In this document: positions 41,407 through 50,168 of the stretch, piece after piece
Layout: each line of letters begins with the position of its first letter
Position numbering within the stretch: the stretch's first letter is position 1
Assembly: GCA_024703915.1 (NCBI GenBank)
Contig: CP087969.1
Span: 4,092,001-4,156,000 of the forward strand
Direction of reading: 5' to 3'
Origin: Massilia sp. H-1
Lineage (GTDB): Bacteria > Pseudomonadota > Gammaproteobacteria > Burkholderiales > Burkholderiaceae_D
DNA: 64,000 bases
Notes under the pieces: generated by a model
Databases searched by the model: none
The model's input: only the letters and a program-made list of their open reading frames with translations
What the model was told of the DNA's origin: nothing
Program-made: the position numbers and the translations under genes

Positions 41407-42923
41407 TTAGCCGCGCAGCAGGGCCAGCACGCCGTTTGGCAGCGAGTTGGCCTGGGCCAGCATCGCGGTACCAGCTTGTTGCAGGATCTGGCCGCGGGTC
41501 AGGTTGGCCGTTTCCGCAGCGAAGTCGGTATCCTGGATGCGGCTACGAGCTGCCGACAGGTTTTCCGAGGTCGTTTGCAGGTTGCTGATGGTCGAAGCGA
41601 AACGGTTCTGGATCGCACCGAGGCGAAGCACGGCTGTTGTTGATGGCGGTCAGGGCGGCATCGACCACGGCCAGCGCGTTGTTGGCGCCGTCGGTGGTGC
41701 TGATGTCGATGGTCGAGACCGACGACAGGACCGATGCTTGCGGGGTGGTCGCCGCGAACAGGGTGGTACCAGCGCTGGTCGAGACGGTGTAGCCGCTAGG
41801 CGAACCGAGACTTGACCTGGCCGCCGACGGTCGAGCTGTCGGTAGCGGCTGCGGCACCCAGGGTCGCACCGGCGCCGACTGCTGGCGAGGTGGCGGCGGT
41901 CGAGAAGGCATCGGTGCCGGTCAGCACGATGGTGCCGGTCGCACCTGCGGTGTTGGCGAAGTCGGCGATCTGGATGTCTTCGCCTTCTTCGTTGCGCAGG
42001 GTGATCGAAGCACCGGTGCCGACTGCGGTGATGCCGGTCGCGGCCGTCTGGGCGTTGATGGCGGTGGTCAGGGCCGACAGGTCGGTCACGTTCGAGACCG
42101 TGGCGCCGATCGACACGGCGCTCGAGTTCGCACCTTTCAGCGAGAACGTCACGGTACCGGCAGCGCCGAGGCCGCTCAAGGTCGCTTCGGTTGCAGCCTG
42201 GGCCGTCACACCGGTCGTTGCCGAGGTGCCGTTGATGGCGGTCGCGACCTTCTTGGCCGAGTCATGGCAGCAACAACTGCTGCGGTGGCGCTGGTGCCGT
42301 TACCGGCGATGGTCAGGGTCTGGGCGGTGACGCGGTTGGCTGCGAAGGCGGCGGCAGCGGCGGTGGCTTCGCCACTGGTGCTGATGGGCGACCGAGGTTT
42401 GCAGGTTGTTGCTGCCGATGTCAGAACCCTTGGCGCTGGCGATGCCGACAGTGATGGTCTGGTTGGCATTGGCGCCGACCTGGAACTGGGCGGCGGCGAG
42501 GGTGCCGTCGAGCACGTTCTGGCCGTTGAACTGGGTGGTGTTGGCCACGCGGCTCAGTTCTTGTTTCAGTTGCGATACTTCGTTATTCAGTGCTGCGCGG
42601 TCCGACGAGGAGTTGGTGCCGTTGGCCGACTGCACCGACAGTTCACGTACGCGCTGGAGCAAGTCGCCAGCCGTCTGCAAGCCGCCTTCAGCCGTCTGTG
42701 CCAGCGAGATGCCGTCGGATGCATTGCGCACTGCCTGGTTCAAGCCTTTGATCTGGGAAGTGAAACGCTCGGAAATTGCCAGACCAGCGGCGTCGTCTTT
42801 TGCGCTGTTGATACGCAGGCCGGACGACAGGCGCTGCAGGGAAGTGGCCAATGCACCTTGCGACGCATTCAGATTGCGCTGCGAATTGAGGGAGGCGGTA
42901 TTGGTGTTGATCGTTGCAGTCAT
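41407..42923 (-). CDS. fliC: Flagellin FliC, copy 1 (apparent frameshifts)
   Basis: Filament subunit. D0/D1 N-terminus [35 protein letters not shown] and [21 protein letters not shown]-terminus [35 protein letters not shown] and [15 protein letters not shown]. Central variable domain Thr/Ala/Gly-rich. Breaks near 42385, 42262, 41799 and 41628. This copy keeps intact codons at sites damaged in copies 2 and 3 (for example near 41475 and 42661), which helps to reconstruct those. About 505 aa. Confidence 0.94.
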
Positions 42924-43237
42924 TTTGATTCTCCTGGCTTATTACTTGGTGGGCAACTTGCCCTTGTTCACTTTGGTCTGCTCCCGTGTTCCGGAACAAT
43001 CACACCGCAGTTGAATCAGGTAACGGAGGCCAAGCACAAAAGTTGATGGTGAGAATCAACAATAAAAGCGTAAAAAACCCCTCAATTCTTTGTTTAGAGC
43101 GTCGTCTGACGACAGCATTTTTGTATTCTTTAGGCCAAAATAAATTTTATTTTCAAAAATTTGCCTTGGCAGGAAGTCAATAACGGCGGGCTGCAAACTT
43201 GCCAATGCGGCTAGTAGTTGTCAGCCCGCCAGTATTT
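42924..43237. other. Intergenic region, flagellin copy 1 upstream and copy 2 downstream
   Basis: About 314 bases. The left part is the leader and promoter region of flagellin copy 1; 43040-43180 is AT-rich with A/T runs; a long-loop inverted repeat (GGCGGGCTG ... CAGCCCGCC, 43185-43230) lies just past the copy 2 stop and could end its transcript, though it lacks a clean U-tract. Confidence 0.45.
42970..43026 (-). promoter_or_regulatory. Conserved flagellin upstream box, copy 1
   Basis: Block shared with the leaders of the other two flagellins. On the minus strand it reads GTTACCTGATTCAAC, then TCAA-N15-TCCGGAA, a weak fit to a sigma28 promoter (TAAA-N15-GCCGATAA) with the right spacing, then a conserved GACCAAAGTGAACAAGGGCA leader. 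Promoter assignment is inference from conservation. Confidence 0.45.
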
Positions 43238-44769
43238 TTACTGACGCAGCAGGGCCAGTACGCCGTTCGGCAACTGGTTGGCCTGGGCCAGCATCGCGGT
43301 GCTTAGGCCTGTTGCAGGATCTGACCACGGGTCAGGTTCGCCGTTTCCATCGCGAAATCGGTGTCCTGGATCCGGCTGCGCGCGGCCGACAAGTTCTCCG
43401 AGGTCGTTTGCAGGTTGTTGATGGTGGCCGCAAAGCGGTTCTGCATCGCGCCCAGCGACGCGCGGCTGTTATTAATGGTGGTCAGCGCCGCATCGACCAC
43501 GGCCAGCGCATTGTTGGCGCCCTCGGTGGTACTGACATCGATCACCGACACCGCCGACAGGGTCGACGTGTTCGGGGGGTGGTGGTGGCGAACAGGCTGC
43601 CAGGCTGGTGTCGGTGGTGACCGTGTAGCCGCTGCTGCTGCCGAGCTTGACCTGGCCGCCCACGGTCGAGCTGTCATTGCCCGCCGGAACCAGGGTGGCC
43701 GCCGCGCCCACCGCCGGGGTGATCGCCGCCGACGAGAAGGCATCGCGCCCGGTCAGGTCGATGGTGCCCATGCATGCATGCCTGTATTGTTGAAGTTGGC
43801 AATCTGGATATCTTCTCCTTGTTCATTACGCAGCGTGATGCTGGTGCCGGTGCCGATCGCGAAGATGCCCGTGTTGGCGGACTGGGCATTGATTGCCGTG
43901 GTGATGGCCGACAGGTCGGTCACGACCGATACCGTGGCGCCGATCGAGACCGGGGTGCCGTTCGAGCCTTTCAGTTCGAAGGTCACGGTGTAAGCCCAGG
44001 GCCAGGTTCGACAGTGTCGCTTCGGTGGCGCCCAGGGCGGACACCCCGGTGCTGGGCGACGAGGCATTGATGGCGGCGGCCACCTTCAGGGCCGAGTCGC
44101 CCGCGGCGACGGTGGCGGTGGCGCTGGTGCCGTTGCTTAAGCAATGGTCAGGACCTGGGCGGCGACGCGGTTCGGCGCGAAGGCGGCGGCGGCCGCGGTG
44201 GCCACGCCGCTCGAAACCGTGTCGGCCACAGCCTACTGCCGTTTGCAGATTGTTGCTGCCGATGTCGGACCCCTTGGCGCTGGCGATGCTGACCGTGATG
44301 GTCTGGTTGGCATTGGCGCCGACCTGGAACTGGGCGGCGGCCAGCGTGCCGTCGAGCACATTCTGGCCGTTGAACTGGGTGGTATTGGCCACCCGGCTCA
44401 GTTCTTGTTTGAGCTGGGCGACTTCATTTTGCAGCGAAGCGCGGTCGGACGAGGAATTGGTGCCGTTGGCGGCCTGGACAGCCAGTTCACGCACACGCTG
44501 CAGCAAGTCATGCCAGCAGTGCCGAGGCCGCCTTCAGCGGTCTGGGCCAGCGAGATGCCATCGTTGGCGTTGCGTGCTGCCTGGTTCAGACCGCGAATCT
44601 GGGAAGTGAAGCGCTCCGAAATGGCCAGACCTGCGGCGTCGTCTTTCGCGCTGTTGATGCGCAGGCCGGACGAGAGGCGTTGCAGGGAAGTCGCCAGTGC
44701 GCCTTGCGACTGGTTCAGATTGCGCTGGGCATTGAGGGAAGCGATGTTGGTGTTGATCGTTGCGGTCAT
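43238..44769 (-). CDS. fliC: Flagellin FliC, copy 2 (apparent frameshifts)
   Basis: Filament subunit nearly identical to copy 3. [20 protein letters not shown] start, [20 protein letters not shown], and C-terminal [17 protein letters not shown] then repaired to end LLRQ at 43238. Breaks near 44512 (ATGCCAGC), 44226, 44136 (GCTTAAGC), 43995, 43772, 43595 and 43304 (GCTTAGG). Central domain includes [19 protein letters not shown]. About 505 aa when repaired. Confidence 0.93.
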
Positions 44770-45104
44770 GATAAATCTCCTTGGGTGCTGCGGGTCGTGC
44801 CTGGTGGGCTGCTTTGCCCCTTGTTCACCTTGGTCTGCCTCTTGCGCTCCGAGACAATCAAACCGTAGTTGAATCTGGTTACGGTGGTGCGCGGTGAAGC
44901 TTGACGATGCTTCCGTGCCAACAAATGACAAAAAGCATCGCCAAAACTGCCCTGGGAGCAGTCCTAGACGACGCTTTTTTTGCTTCTTGAATGCGAACAG
45001 AGAGGTGTTTACCCCTCTGTTCTTGGCTTAAAAACAAGAAAATAAATGCGGCGGATGAGCCAACAGCGCGCCGCCGACGCGCTGTTCGCCTGGCGCAGGG
45101 CCGT
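44770..45104. other. Intergenic region between flagellin copies 2 and 3
   Basis: About 335 bases holding the copy 2 leader/promoter (left side), a T-rich stretch near 44975, an imperfect hairpin GAACAGAG...CTCTGTTC (44995-45022) that may serve copy 3 termination, and nothing coding that I can support. Confidence 0.45.
44828..44884 (-). promoter_or_regulatory. Conserved flagellin upstream box, copy 2
   Basis: Same block as at 42970-43026 and 46692-46749. Minus strand: GTAACCAGATTCAAC, TCAA-N15-CTCGGAG, then GCGCAAGAGGCAGACCAAGG. The agreement across three paralogues marks it as a shared promoter or leader; exact sigma factor contacts are uncertain. Confidence 0.45.
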
Positions 45105-46641
45105 TTAGCCGCGCAGCAGGGCCAGTACGCCGTTCGGCAACTGGTTGGCCTGGGCCAGCATCGCGGTGCTTAGGCCTGTTGCAGGATCTGACCGCGGGTC
45201 AGGTTCGCCGTTTCCATCGCAAAATCGGTGTCCTGGATCCGGCTGCGCGCGGCCGACAAGTTCTCCGAGGTCGTCTGCAGGTTGTTGATGGTGGCCGCAA
45301 AGCGGTTCTGCATCGCGCCCAGCGAAGCGCGGCTGTTATTAATAGTCGTCAATGCCGCGTCGACCACGGCCAGCGCATTGTTGGCGCCCTCGGTGGTACT
45401 GACATCGATCACCGACACCGCCGACAGGGTCGACGTTCCTGGGGTGGTGGTGGCGAACAGGCTGCCCGCCGTGTCGGTGGTGACGGTATAGCCAAGCTGC
45501 TGCTGCCGAGCTTGACCTGGCCGCCCACGGTCGAACTGTCATTACCCGCCGGAACCAGGGTGGCCGCCGCGCCCACCGCATGCGCGTGATCGCCGCCGAC
45601 GAGAAGGCGTCGCGCCCGGTCAGGTCGATGGTGCCCATGCTGCATGCCTACTGTATTGTTGAAGTTGGCGATCTGGATATCCTCGCCCTGTTCATTGCGC
45701 AGCGTGATGCTGGCGCCATTGCCGACCGCAAAGATCCCCGTGTTGGCCGACTGCGCATTGATCGCCGTGGTGATGGCCGACAGGTCGGTCACGGCCGACA
45801 CGGTGGCGCCGATCGAGACCGGGGTGCCGTTCGAGCCTTTCAGTTCAAACGTGACGGTGCTTAAGCCAGCGCCAGGCCGGACAGCGTCGCTTCGGTGGCG
45901 CCCAGGGCGGACACCCCGGTGCTGGGCGACGAGGCATTGATGGCGGCGGCCACCTTCAGGGGCCGAGTCGCCCGCGGCGACGGTGGCGGTGGCGCTGGTG
46001 CCGTTGCTTAGAACGATGGTCAGGATCTGGGCGGCGACGCGGTTCGGCGCGAAGGCGGCGGCGGCGGCAGTGGCCACGCCGCTCGAAACCGTGTCGGCCA
46101 CGCCTACTGCCGTTTGCAGATTGTTGCTGCCGATGTCGGAACCCTTGGCGCTGGCGATGCTGACCGTGATGGTCTGGTTGGCATTGGCGCCGACCTGGAA
46201 CTGGGCGGCGGCCAGCGTGCCGTCGAGCACGTTCTGACCATTGAACTGGGTGGTATTGGCCACCCGGCTCAGTTCTTGTTTGAGCTGGGCGACTTCGTTT
46301 TGCAGCGAAGCGCGGTCGGACGAGGAATTGGTGCCGTTGGCGGCCTGGACAGCCAGTTCACGTACACGCTGCAGCAAGTCATGCTAAGCAGTGCCGAGGC
46401 CGCCTTCAGCGGTCTGGGCCAGCGAGATGCCATCGTTGGCGTTGCGTGCTGCCTGGTTCAGACCGCGAATCTGGGAAGTGAAGCGCTCCGAAATGGCCAG
46501 ACCTGCGGCGTCGTCTTTCGCGCTGTTGATGCGCAGGCCGGACGAGAGGCGTTGCAGGGAAGTCGCCAGTGAACCTTGCGACTGGTTCAGATTGCGCTGG
46601 GCATTGAGGGAAGCGATATTGGTGTTGATCGTAGCGGTCAT
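45105..46641 (-). CDS. fliC: Flagellin FliC, copy 3 (apparent frameshifts)
   Basis: Filament subunit. [20 protein letters not shown] start; [39 protein letters not shown] in the centre; C-terminal [11 protein letters not shown] and, after repair of GCTTAGG near 45168, [15 protein letters not shown]. Breaks near 46381 (ATGCTAAGC), 46005, 45960, 45858 (GCTTAAGC), 45648, 45586, 45492 and 45168. Differs from copy 2 by few residues. Probably the first flagellin transcribed in this row, each with its own leader. Confidence 0.93.
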
Positions 46642-46954
46642 TTTGAATCTCCTGACGGGGTATTACCGGGTGGGCTACCTTGCCCTTGCTGACCTTGGTC
46701 TGCCTCTTGCATTCCGAGACAATCAAACCGTGGTTGATGCTGGTAACGGAGACCCATCAGAAAAAATGAGCGCACAAAATCGGTCAAAACGGCGCCGAAT
46801 ACCGTTTTGACGCGCCAAAAACCGGCTCTTGGCGACCGATTTCTGGTTTTCTTTACCGAGAACAGAGGGGTAAAAGTAGCTCTGTTCTGCGTTTAAATAG
46901 TTTGGCTTAAGACGCTGCTTCTACCCCCGAAAACGGGACGTTTGGCAGGCGTGT
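46642..46954. other. Leader of flagellin copy 3 and downstream spacer
   Basis: Contains the conserved flagellin box and a perfect ten-base-stem hairpin GTCAAAACGG/CCGTTTTGAC at 46783-46811. No open frame with coding character is visible. It marks the end of the flagellar cluster. Confidence 0.5.
46692..46749 (-). promoter_or_regulatory. Conserved flagellin upstream box, copy 3
   Basis: Third copy of the block. Minus strand: GTTACCAGCATCAACCACGG then TTTGATTGTCTCGGAATGC and AAGAGGCAGACCAAGG, with TCAA-N15-CTCGGAA at sigma28 spacing. Confidence 0.45.
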
Positions 46955-47029
46955 GGGGTCAGGTCTGACATTCGGACACGAGCTCGTGCGCTGCGCACGA
47001 GCTCGTGTCCGAATGTCAGACCTGACCCC
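46955..47029. repeat. Perfect 75-base hairpin with GGGGTCAGGTCTGAC ends
   Basis: Two 37-base arms with a one-base T loop; the border GGGGTCAGGTCTGAC shares the GGGGTCAG/CTGACCCC core of the elements at 3421 and 23964. It follows the flagellin block on the side away from it. A smaller hairpin GTGTCCCT/AGGGACAC follows at 47077-47097. Confidence 0.8.
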
Positions 47030-47255
47030 CAACGAACTCCGGCCATGCGGCGGCCTCGCCTGCCAGGGGCGTGCAGTGTCCCTAATGCAGGGACACAGGG
47101 ATGCGGGGATTGCCGCATTCAGAACTGATAACGGCGCGGATAAAGAATTGCTGAAGGGGAATTTGATTTATTTGTTGCGTGTTGCTGCAGCGCGGAGTGC
47201 TGCCGCGATCTATATACTTCCCATCTATTCCAATGGCCCCCATTTGAAAGCCGCA

Positions 47256-47807
47256 ATGACAACTTTAGTTCGCAACTTGGCACGATCGGCCTTGCTGCTC
47301 CTGGTGACGGCGTGCACCATGCACGGCGCCGACAAAGTTCCGTCTGCGTCGGCCGACGACGAGATCACACGCGCCGCAGCCGAAATTGATCGGCGCATCG
47401 AGTACGAAAACAAACATCCGTTCAAGACCTTCATTTCACCGAACACGCGCAACGTGGGTTACGCCACGTATTACAAGGCAGCGGGACGGCGGATCGAGGA
47501 AGTCGGAACCCACGATTTTCCTCAAAAAGACGGCAAGAAGCTGTACGGCGCCCTGATCCTGTATATCCCGATTTATCAAGATGGCAGCCTGTACATGCGC
47601 GATGGCGGTCCGAAGATTGAAAAAGCTCGGGCAATGCCGATCTCGATCAGGCGGCGCTGGACATCGTGCGCAAGGCTGCGCCGTTCAGGGGCTTTCCCCC
47701 CCCACATGCTGTCCCCATCTGCAGATGATGTGTGGGTCATGGTGAGTGGGTTTACCTTCAAACATGGCGGAAGCGCCGCGCCGCGGGTGGACGTGGTGAA
47801 GCAATGA
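47256..47807 (+). CDS. TonB C-terminal-domain lipoprotein (one apparent frameshift)
   Basis: About 183 aa. N-terminal lipoprotein signal (ARSALLLLVTAC, lipobox VTAC) followed by DDEITRAAAEIDRRIEYEN and a TonB C-terminal-like domain: FISPNTRNVGYATYYKAAG, GTHDFPQKDGKKLYGALILY, then SSGNADLDQAALDIVRKAAP after repair, and the terminal strand VWVMVSGFTFKHG. The break near 47625 is in an A-run (one A missing), a plain homopolymer error. TonB proteins normally use an N-terminal membrane helix, so a lipid anchor is unusual. Possible periplasmic energy-transducer relative; function uncertain. Confidence 0.75.
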   Translation: MTTLVRNLARSALLLLVTACTMHGADKVPSASADDEITRAAAEIDRRIEYENKHPFKTFISPNTRNVGYATYYKAAGRRIEEVGTHDFPQKDGKKLYGALILYIPIYQDGSLYMRDGGPKIEKARAMPISIRRRWTSCARLRRSGAFPPHMLSPSADDVWVMVSGFTFKHGGSAAPRVDVVKQ

Positions 47808-47998
47808 GGCGGCTTTTAGAGCAAGCCATTCACCCTATGAATGCTGAACAGGGGCGGGCGCATGCTTGACGCGGTCGATTTCGTGGGTCATTGCATCGAG
47901 GGCTTGGCTGGATGGCGCTACGTTCTATCGCCATCGTTTCGGCGCCGCACACATATGCGCTGGCAATCTCAATCAAAGCGGGAAACCGGAGTGGAAAT

Positions 47999-48074
47999 GC
48001 TGACCTTTGGCGGCAGCTTTTTCTTCGTCAGCATCATTGTTGGCGCGCTCATCTGGTCGATCCTCGTGCCCTAG
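47999..48074 (+). CDS. Possible tiny membrane protein
   Basis: A 24-25-aa frame MLTFGGSFFFVSIIVGALIW then SILVP, a single hydrophobic helix, with GGAGTGG five bases before the ATG. It ends overlapping the convergent yajD stop. No family recognised. It could equally be chance; the upstream sequence 47808-47998 shows nothing convincing. Confidence 0.25.
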
Positions 48075-48449
48075 CTCCCATCCTGCTTCTTGATCAGGCT
48101 GGCTGAGACCCGCAAAGGGATTGTGGGTGGCGGGCTGCACCGATTCCGACTGCAAGCCCGGACCGCGGTCCGCTTCCAGATAGCGCGAATGTTCGTTGTC
48201 GTGGCAGTACAGGCACAGCAGCTCCCAGTTGCTGCCATCGGGCGGATTGTTGTTGTGGTTGTGGTCGCGATGGTGCACGGTCAGCTGCGATACATTGGCA
48301 TGCGTGAACTCGCGCATGCAGCGCCCGCAAATCCAGGGATACATCTTGAGCGAGCGCTCGCGATAGCCTTGTTCGCGCGTGTCGGCCGCGCGGCGGGCGT
48401 CGGCGACGATCTTGTCGAGTCTTGCGGCGTCGGGCTTCTTGGTTTGCAT
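48071..48449 (-). CDS. yajD: YajD family HNH nuclease (apparent frameshift at C-terminus)
   Basis: HNH-type putative nuclease. Motifs: YPWICGRCMREF (first Cys pair), LTVHHRDHNHNNNPPDGSNW (HH motif), ELLCLYCHDNEHSRYLEADR (second Cys pair and terminal His), all as in YajD. The C-terminal NPFAGL is followed by a one-base shift near 48103; repaired it ends KKQDGS with TAG at 48071-48073. Start ATG 48449 gives MQTKKPDAARLDKIVADARR; an in-frame ATG at 48497 is less likely. About 125 aa. Confidence 0.85.
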
Positions 48450-48530
48450 GGCAGTGTGCTGGTGGACAGGGGGATAGCCCATTATAGCGGCCTTCATTGA
48501 CCCTGCATGGCGCGCATGCTATGGTTTTCC

Positions 48531-49325
48531 ATGCCCCAAGCGACTGTTCATTTTTCGTTCCGTGCACGCCTGTGCACCGTTTTCGCGGTCCTCGCCATGT
48601 TCGCCGGACCGGTACAAGCACATCAAGACCGCCTTTTGCCGGTGCAGGCCGACGGTGCGATACCTGATCTGCGGCCGGGCGGATTGCCTTACTACCAGAA
48701 CATTACCTTCTTCGAGCCGGGCTACGACCCGAAGCGGAAATTCAACTCCAGTCGGAATTTTCTGTTCAACTTGAATAACGCGAAGTTGATCAGTGTAGAA
48801 GGATCCGAAGCCGCGCCTTCCGACGACGGTGGCCAATTCAGGGAAAGCCGATTTGCCCCCGGACTGCATGCTCAATTCAGACAGCTGATGCGAACCAGTA
48901 CGGATGCCGGAAACGATGAACCCTTGTCCCGTCCGCCCTTTGGTGCGGTGGCATGGTGTCTGCTCGCACTTGCCGCGCTGGTTGGCGTTGTCGCACTGCG
49001 TTCGGTACCGCCCAGTTCTGAAGTGCGCATCCGCAACAACAGTGCTTTCCCGTTCCAGCAAGTCGACATCAATGGCAAGGAATACGGCAACATCGGCCCA
49101 GGCAAGTCCAGTCAATACCGAACCATGCGCGTGGCATATCGCTACGCGAGCGTCAGACTCTTCGCCGGAACAAAGGCGATGCAACTGGCGCCGGAAGATT
49201 ACGTCGGTGAAGTGCCGCTGGGAAGTGGCAAGTTTACCTATGTACTGGACATCGTGGACGCCGATCGAATTGTTCTGAGTGTGGAAACGGACGCGACCCA
49301 TCAAGCTGGAGCAAGACCAAATTGA
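48531..49325 (+). CDS. Secreted/membrane protein of unknown function
   Basis: About 264 aa. Signal peptide LCTVFAVLAMFAGPVQA; a 115-residue N-terminal part (PYYQNITFFEPGYDPKRKFN) with no recognised family; a membrane helix AWCLLALAALVGVVALRSV; then a compact C-terminal domain VRIRNNSAFPFQQVDINGKE, YGNIGPGKSSQYRTM, YRYASVRLFAG and PEDYVGEVPLGSGKFTYVLD that looks conserved. ATG 48531 gives a normal signal peptide; ATG 48507 is possible. A frame error within the N-terminal part cannot be excluded. Confidence 0.65.
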   Translation: MPQATVHFSFRARLCTVFAVLAMFAGPVQAHQDRLLPVQADGAIPDLRPGGLPYYQNITFFEPGYDPKRKFNSSRNFLFNLNNAKLISVEGSEAAPSDDGGQFRESRFAPGLHAQFRQLMRTSTDAGNDEPLSRPPFGAVAWCLLALAALVGVVALRSVPPSSEVRIRNNSAFPFQQVDINGKEYGNIGPGKSSQYRTMRVAYRYASVRLFAGTKAMQLAPEDYVGEVPLGSGKFTYVLDIVDADRIVLSVETDATHQAGARPN

Positions 49326-49421
49326 AATCCCTGCTCGCTCGCCTTCGTGATGCGCTGGGTCTGGAACTCATCGAGCAGCAGGTAGCATGCGAATAAATAG
49401 CCCATCATCTATACATCTGCA

Positions 49422-49914
49422 ATGGATTTCTTGATACTGTCTTTTCTTGCTATCGTGGCCGTGGTTCTCCCATGCGCCATCTTCGTGCTCATCGCGTGCA
49501 GTAGGCGCACTTGTCAAAATTTGCACGAGGTCGCATGCGCGTTCAACAGCGTATGGTGCCCGGGCCACCAAGATCACTTACGGTGTGCTGGTCGCGTTGA
49601 TCTGTTTTTTGGTCTTCATCGCCTTGTATCCCTCCGCCGATTTTTACCTGAACGAGTTGCAGAGGGTTACCGGACGCCAGCCACCGGTCGAAGCAAACGT
49701 TGTCGCACAAGATGCCACCTATCCCGACTCTCATGGCGACTATTGTTCGTTCGCTCGGATTCAACTGAATGAACGGTCCTACAACACACTATTAGATGAG
49801 CTGAAGGCAGACGAACGTTTTATCATTAGCGAAAATGGCGAACTCTCATGGGGCGGCCTGACGGAAAGCAATTTGCAGGCCGCTACGTGTCGTCAGTTCC
49901 TTCGCACGCGCTGA
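49422..49914 (+). CDS. Membrane protein of unknown function (one apparent frameshift)
   Basis: Two overlapping frames join near 49500: the N-terminal helix MDFLILSFLAIVAVVLPCAI in one frame, then KITYGVLVALICFLVFIALY (second helix) and a soluble tail PSADFYLNELQRVTGRQPPV, DSHGDYCSFARIQLNERSYN, TCRQFLRTR in the other. About 163 aa when joined. No family recognised. Base composition is less GC-rich than the flagellar block. The 254 bases after it (49915-50168) show nothing I can call. Confidence 0.55.
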
Positions 49915-50168
49915 TGTCGTGGTTGACCACCAGTACAAGATCTCGTTCCTGGAAAGTGCAGCAATCGAAGTGGCCATTTGCATCACCTAGTCATATTGAA
50001 CCGCGATTAGTTTACCAAGCGCCGATGCGCATTCTTGGGCCACTGCTTATGGCACCAGTTGTTGCGGCACGGTCCGCCAGTGTGCCGCTTGAGGCTTTCG
50101 CCAGTCTCTACTTGAATATACAGACGCCTTGTTGCACAATCAGCCATTTTTCCGGTGGGAGATGCACG

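Noticed and set aside
135..46641. Decay of the flagellar regulon into pseudogenes
   Set aside because: Dozens of breaks fall at one motif while all other codons, overlaps, ribosome sites and conserved residues are intact; neighbouring non-flagellar genes (greB, spoT) show the same breaks.
46921..47118. Short open frames across the 75-base palindrome
   Set aside because: They are created by the hairpin and lack start context or similarity to anything known to me.
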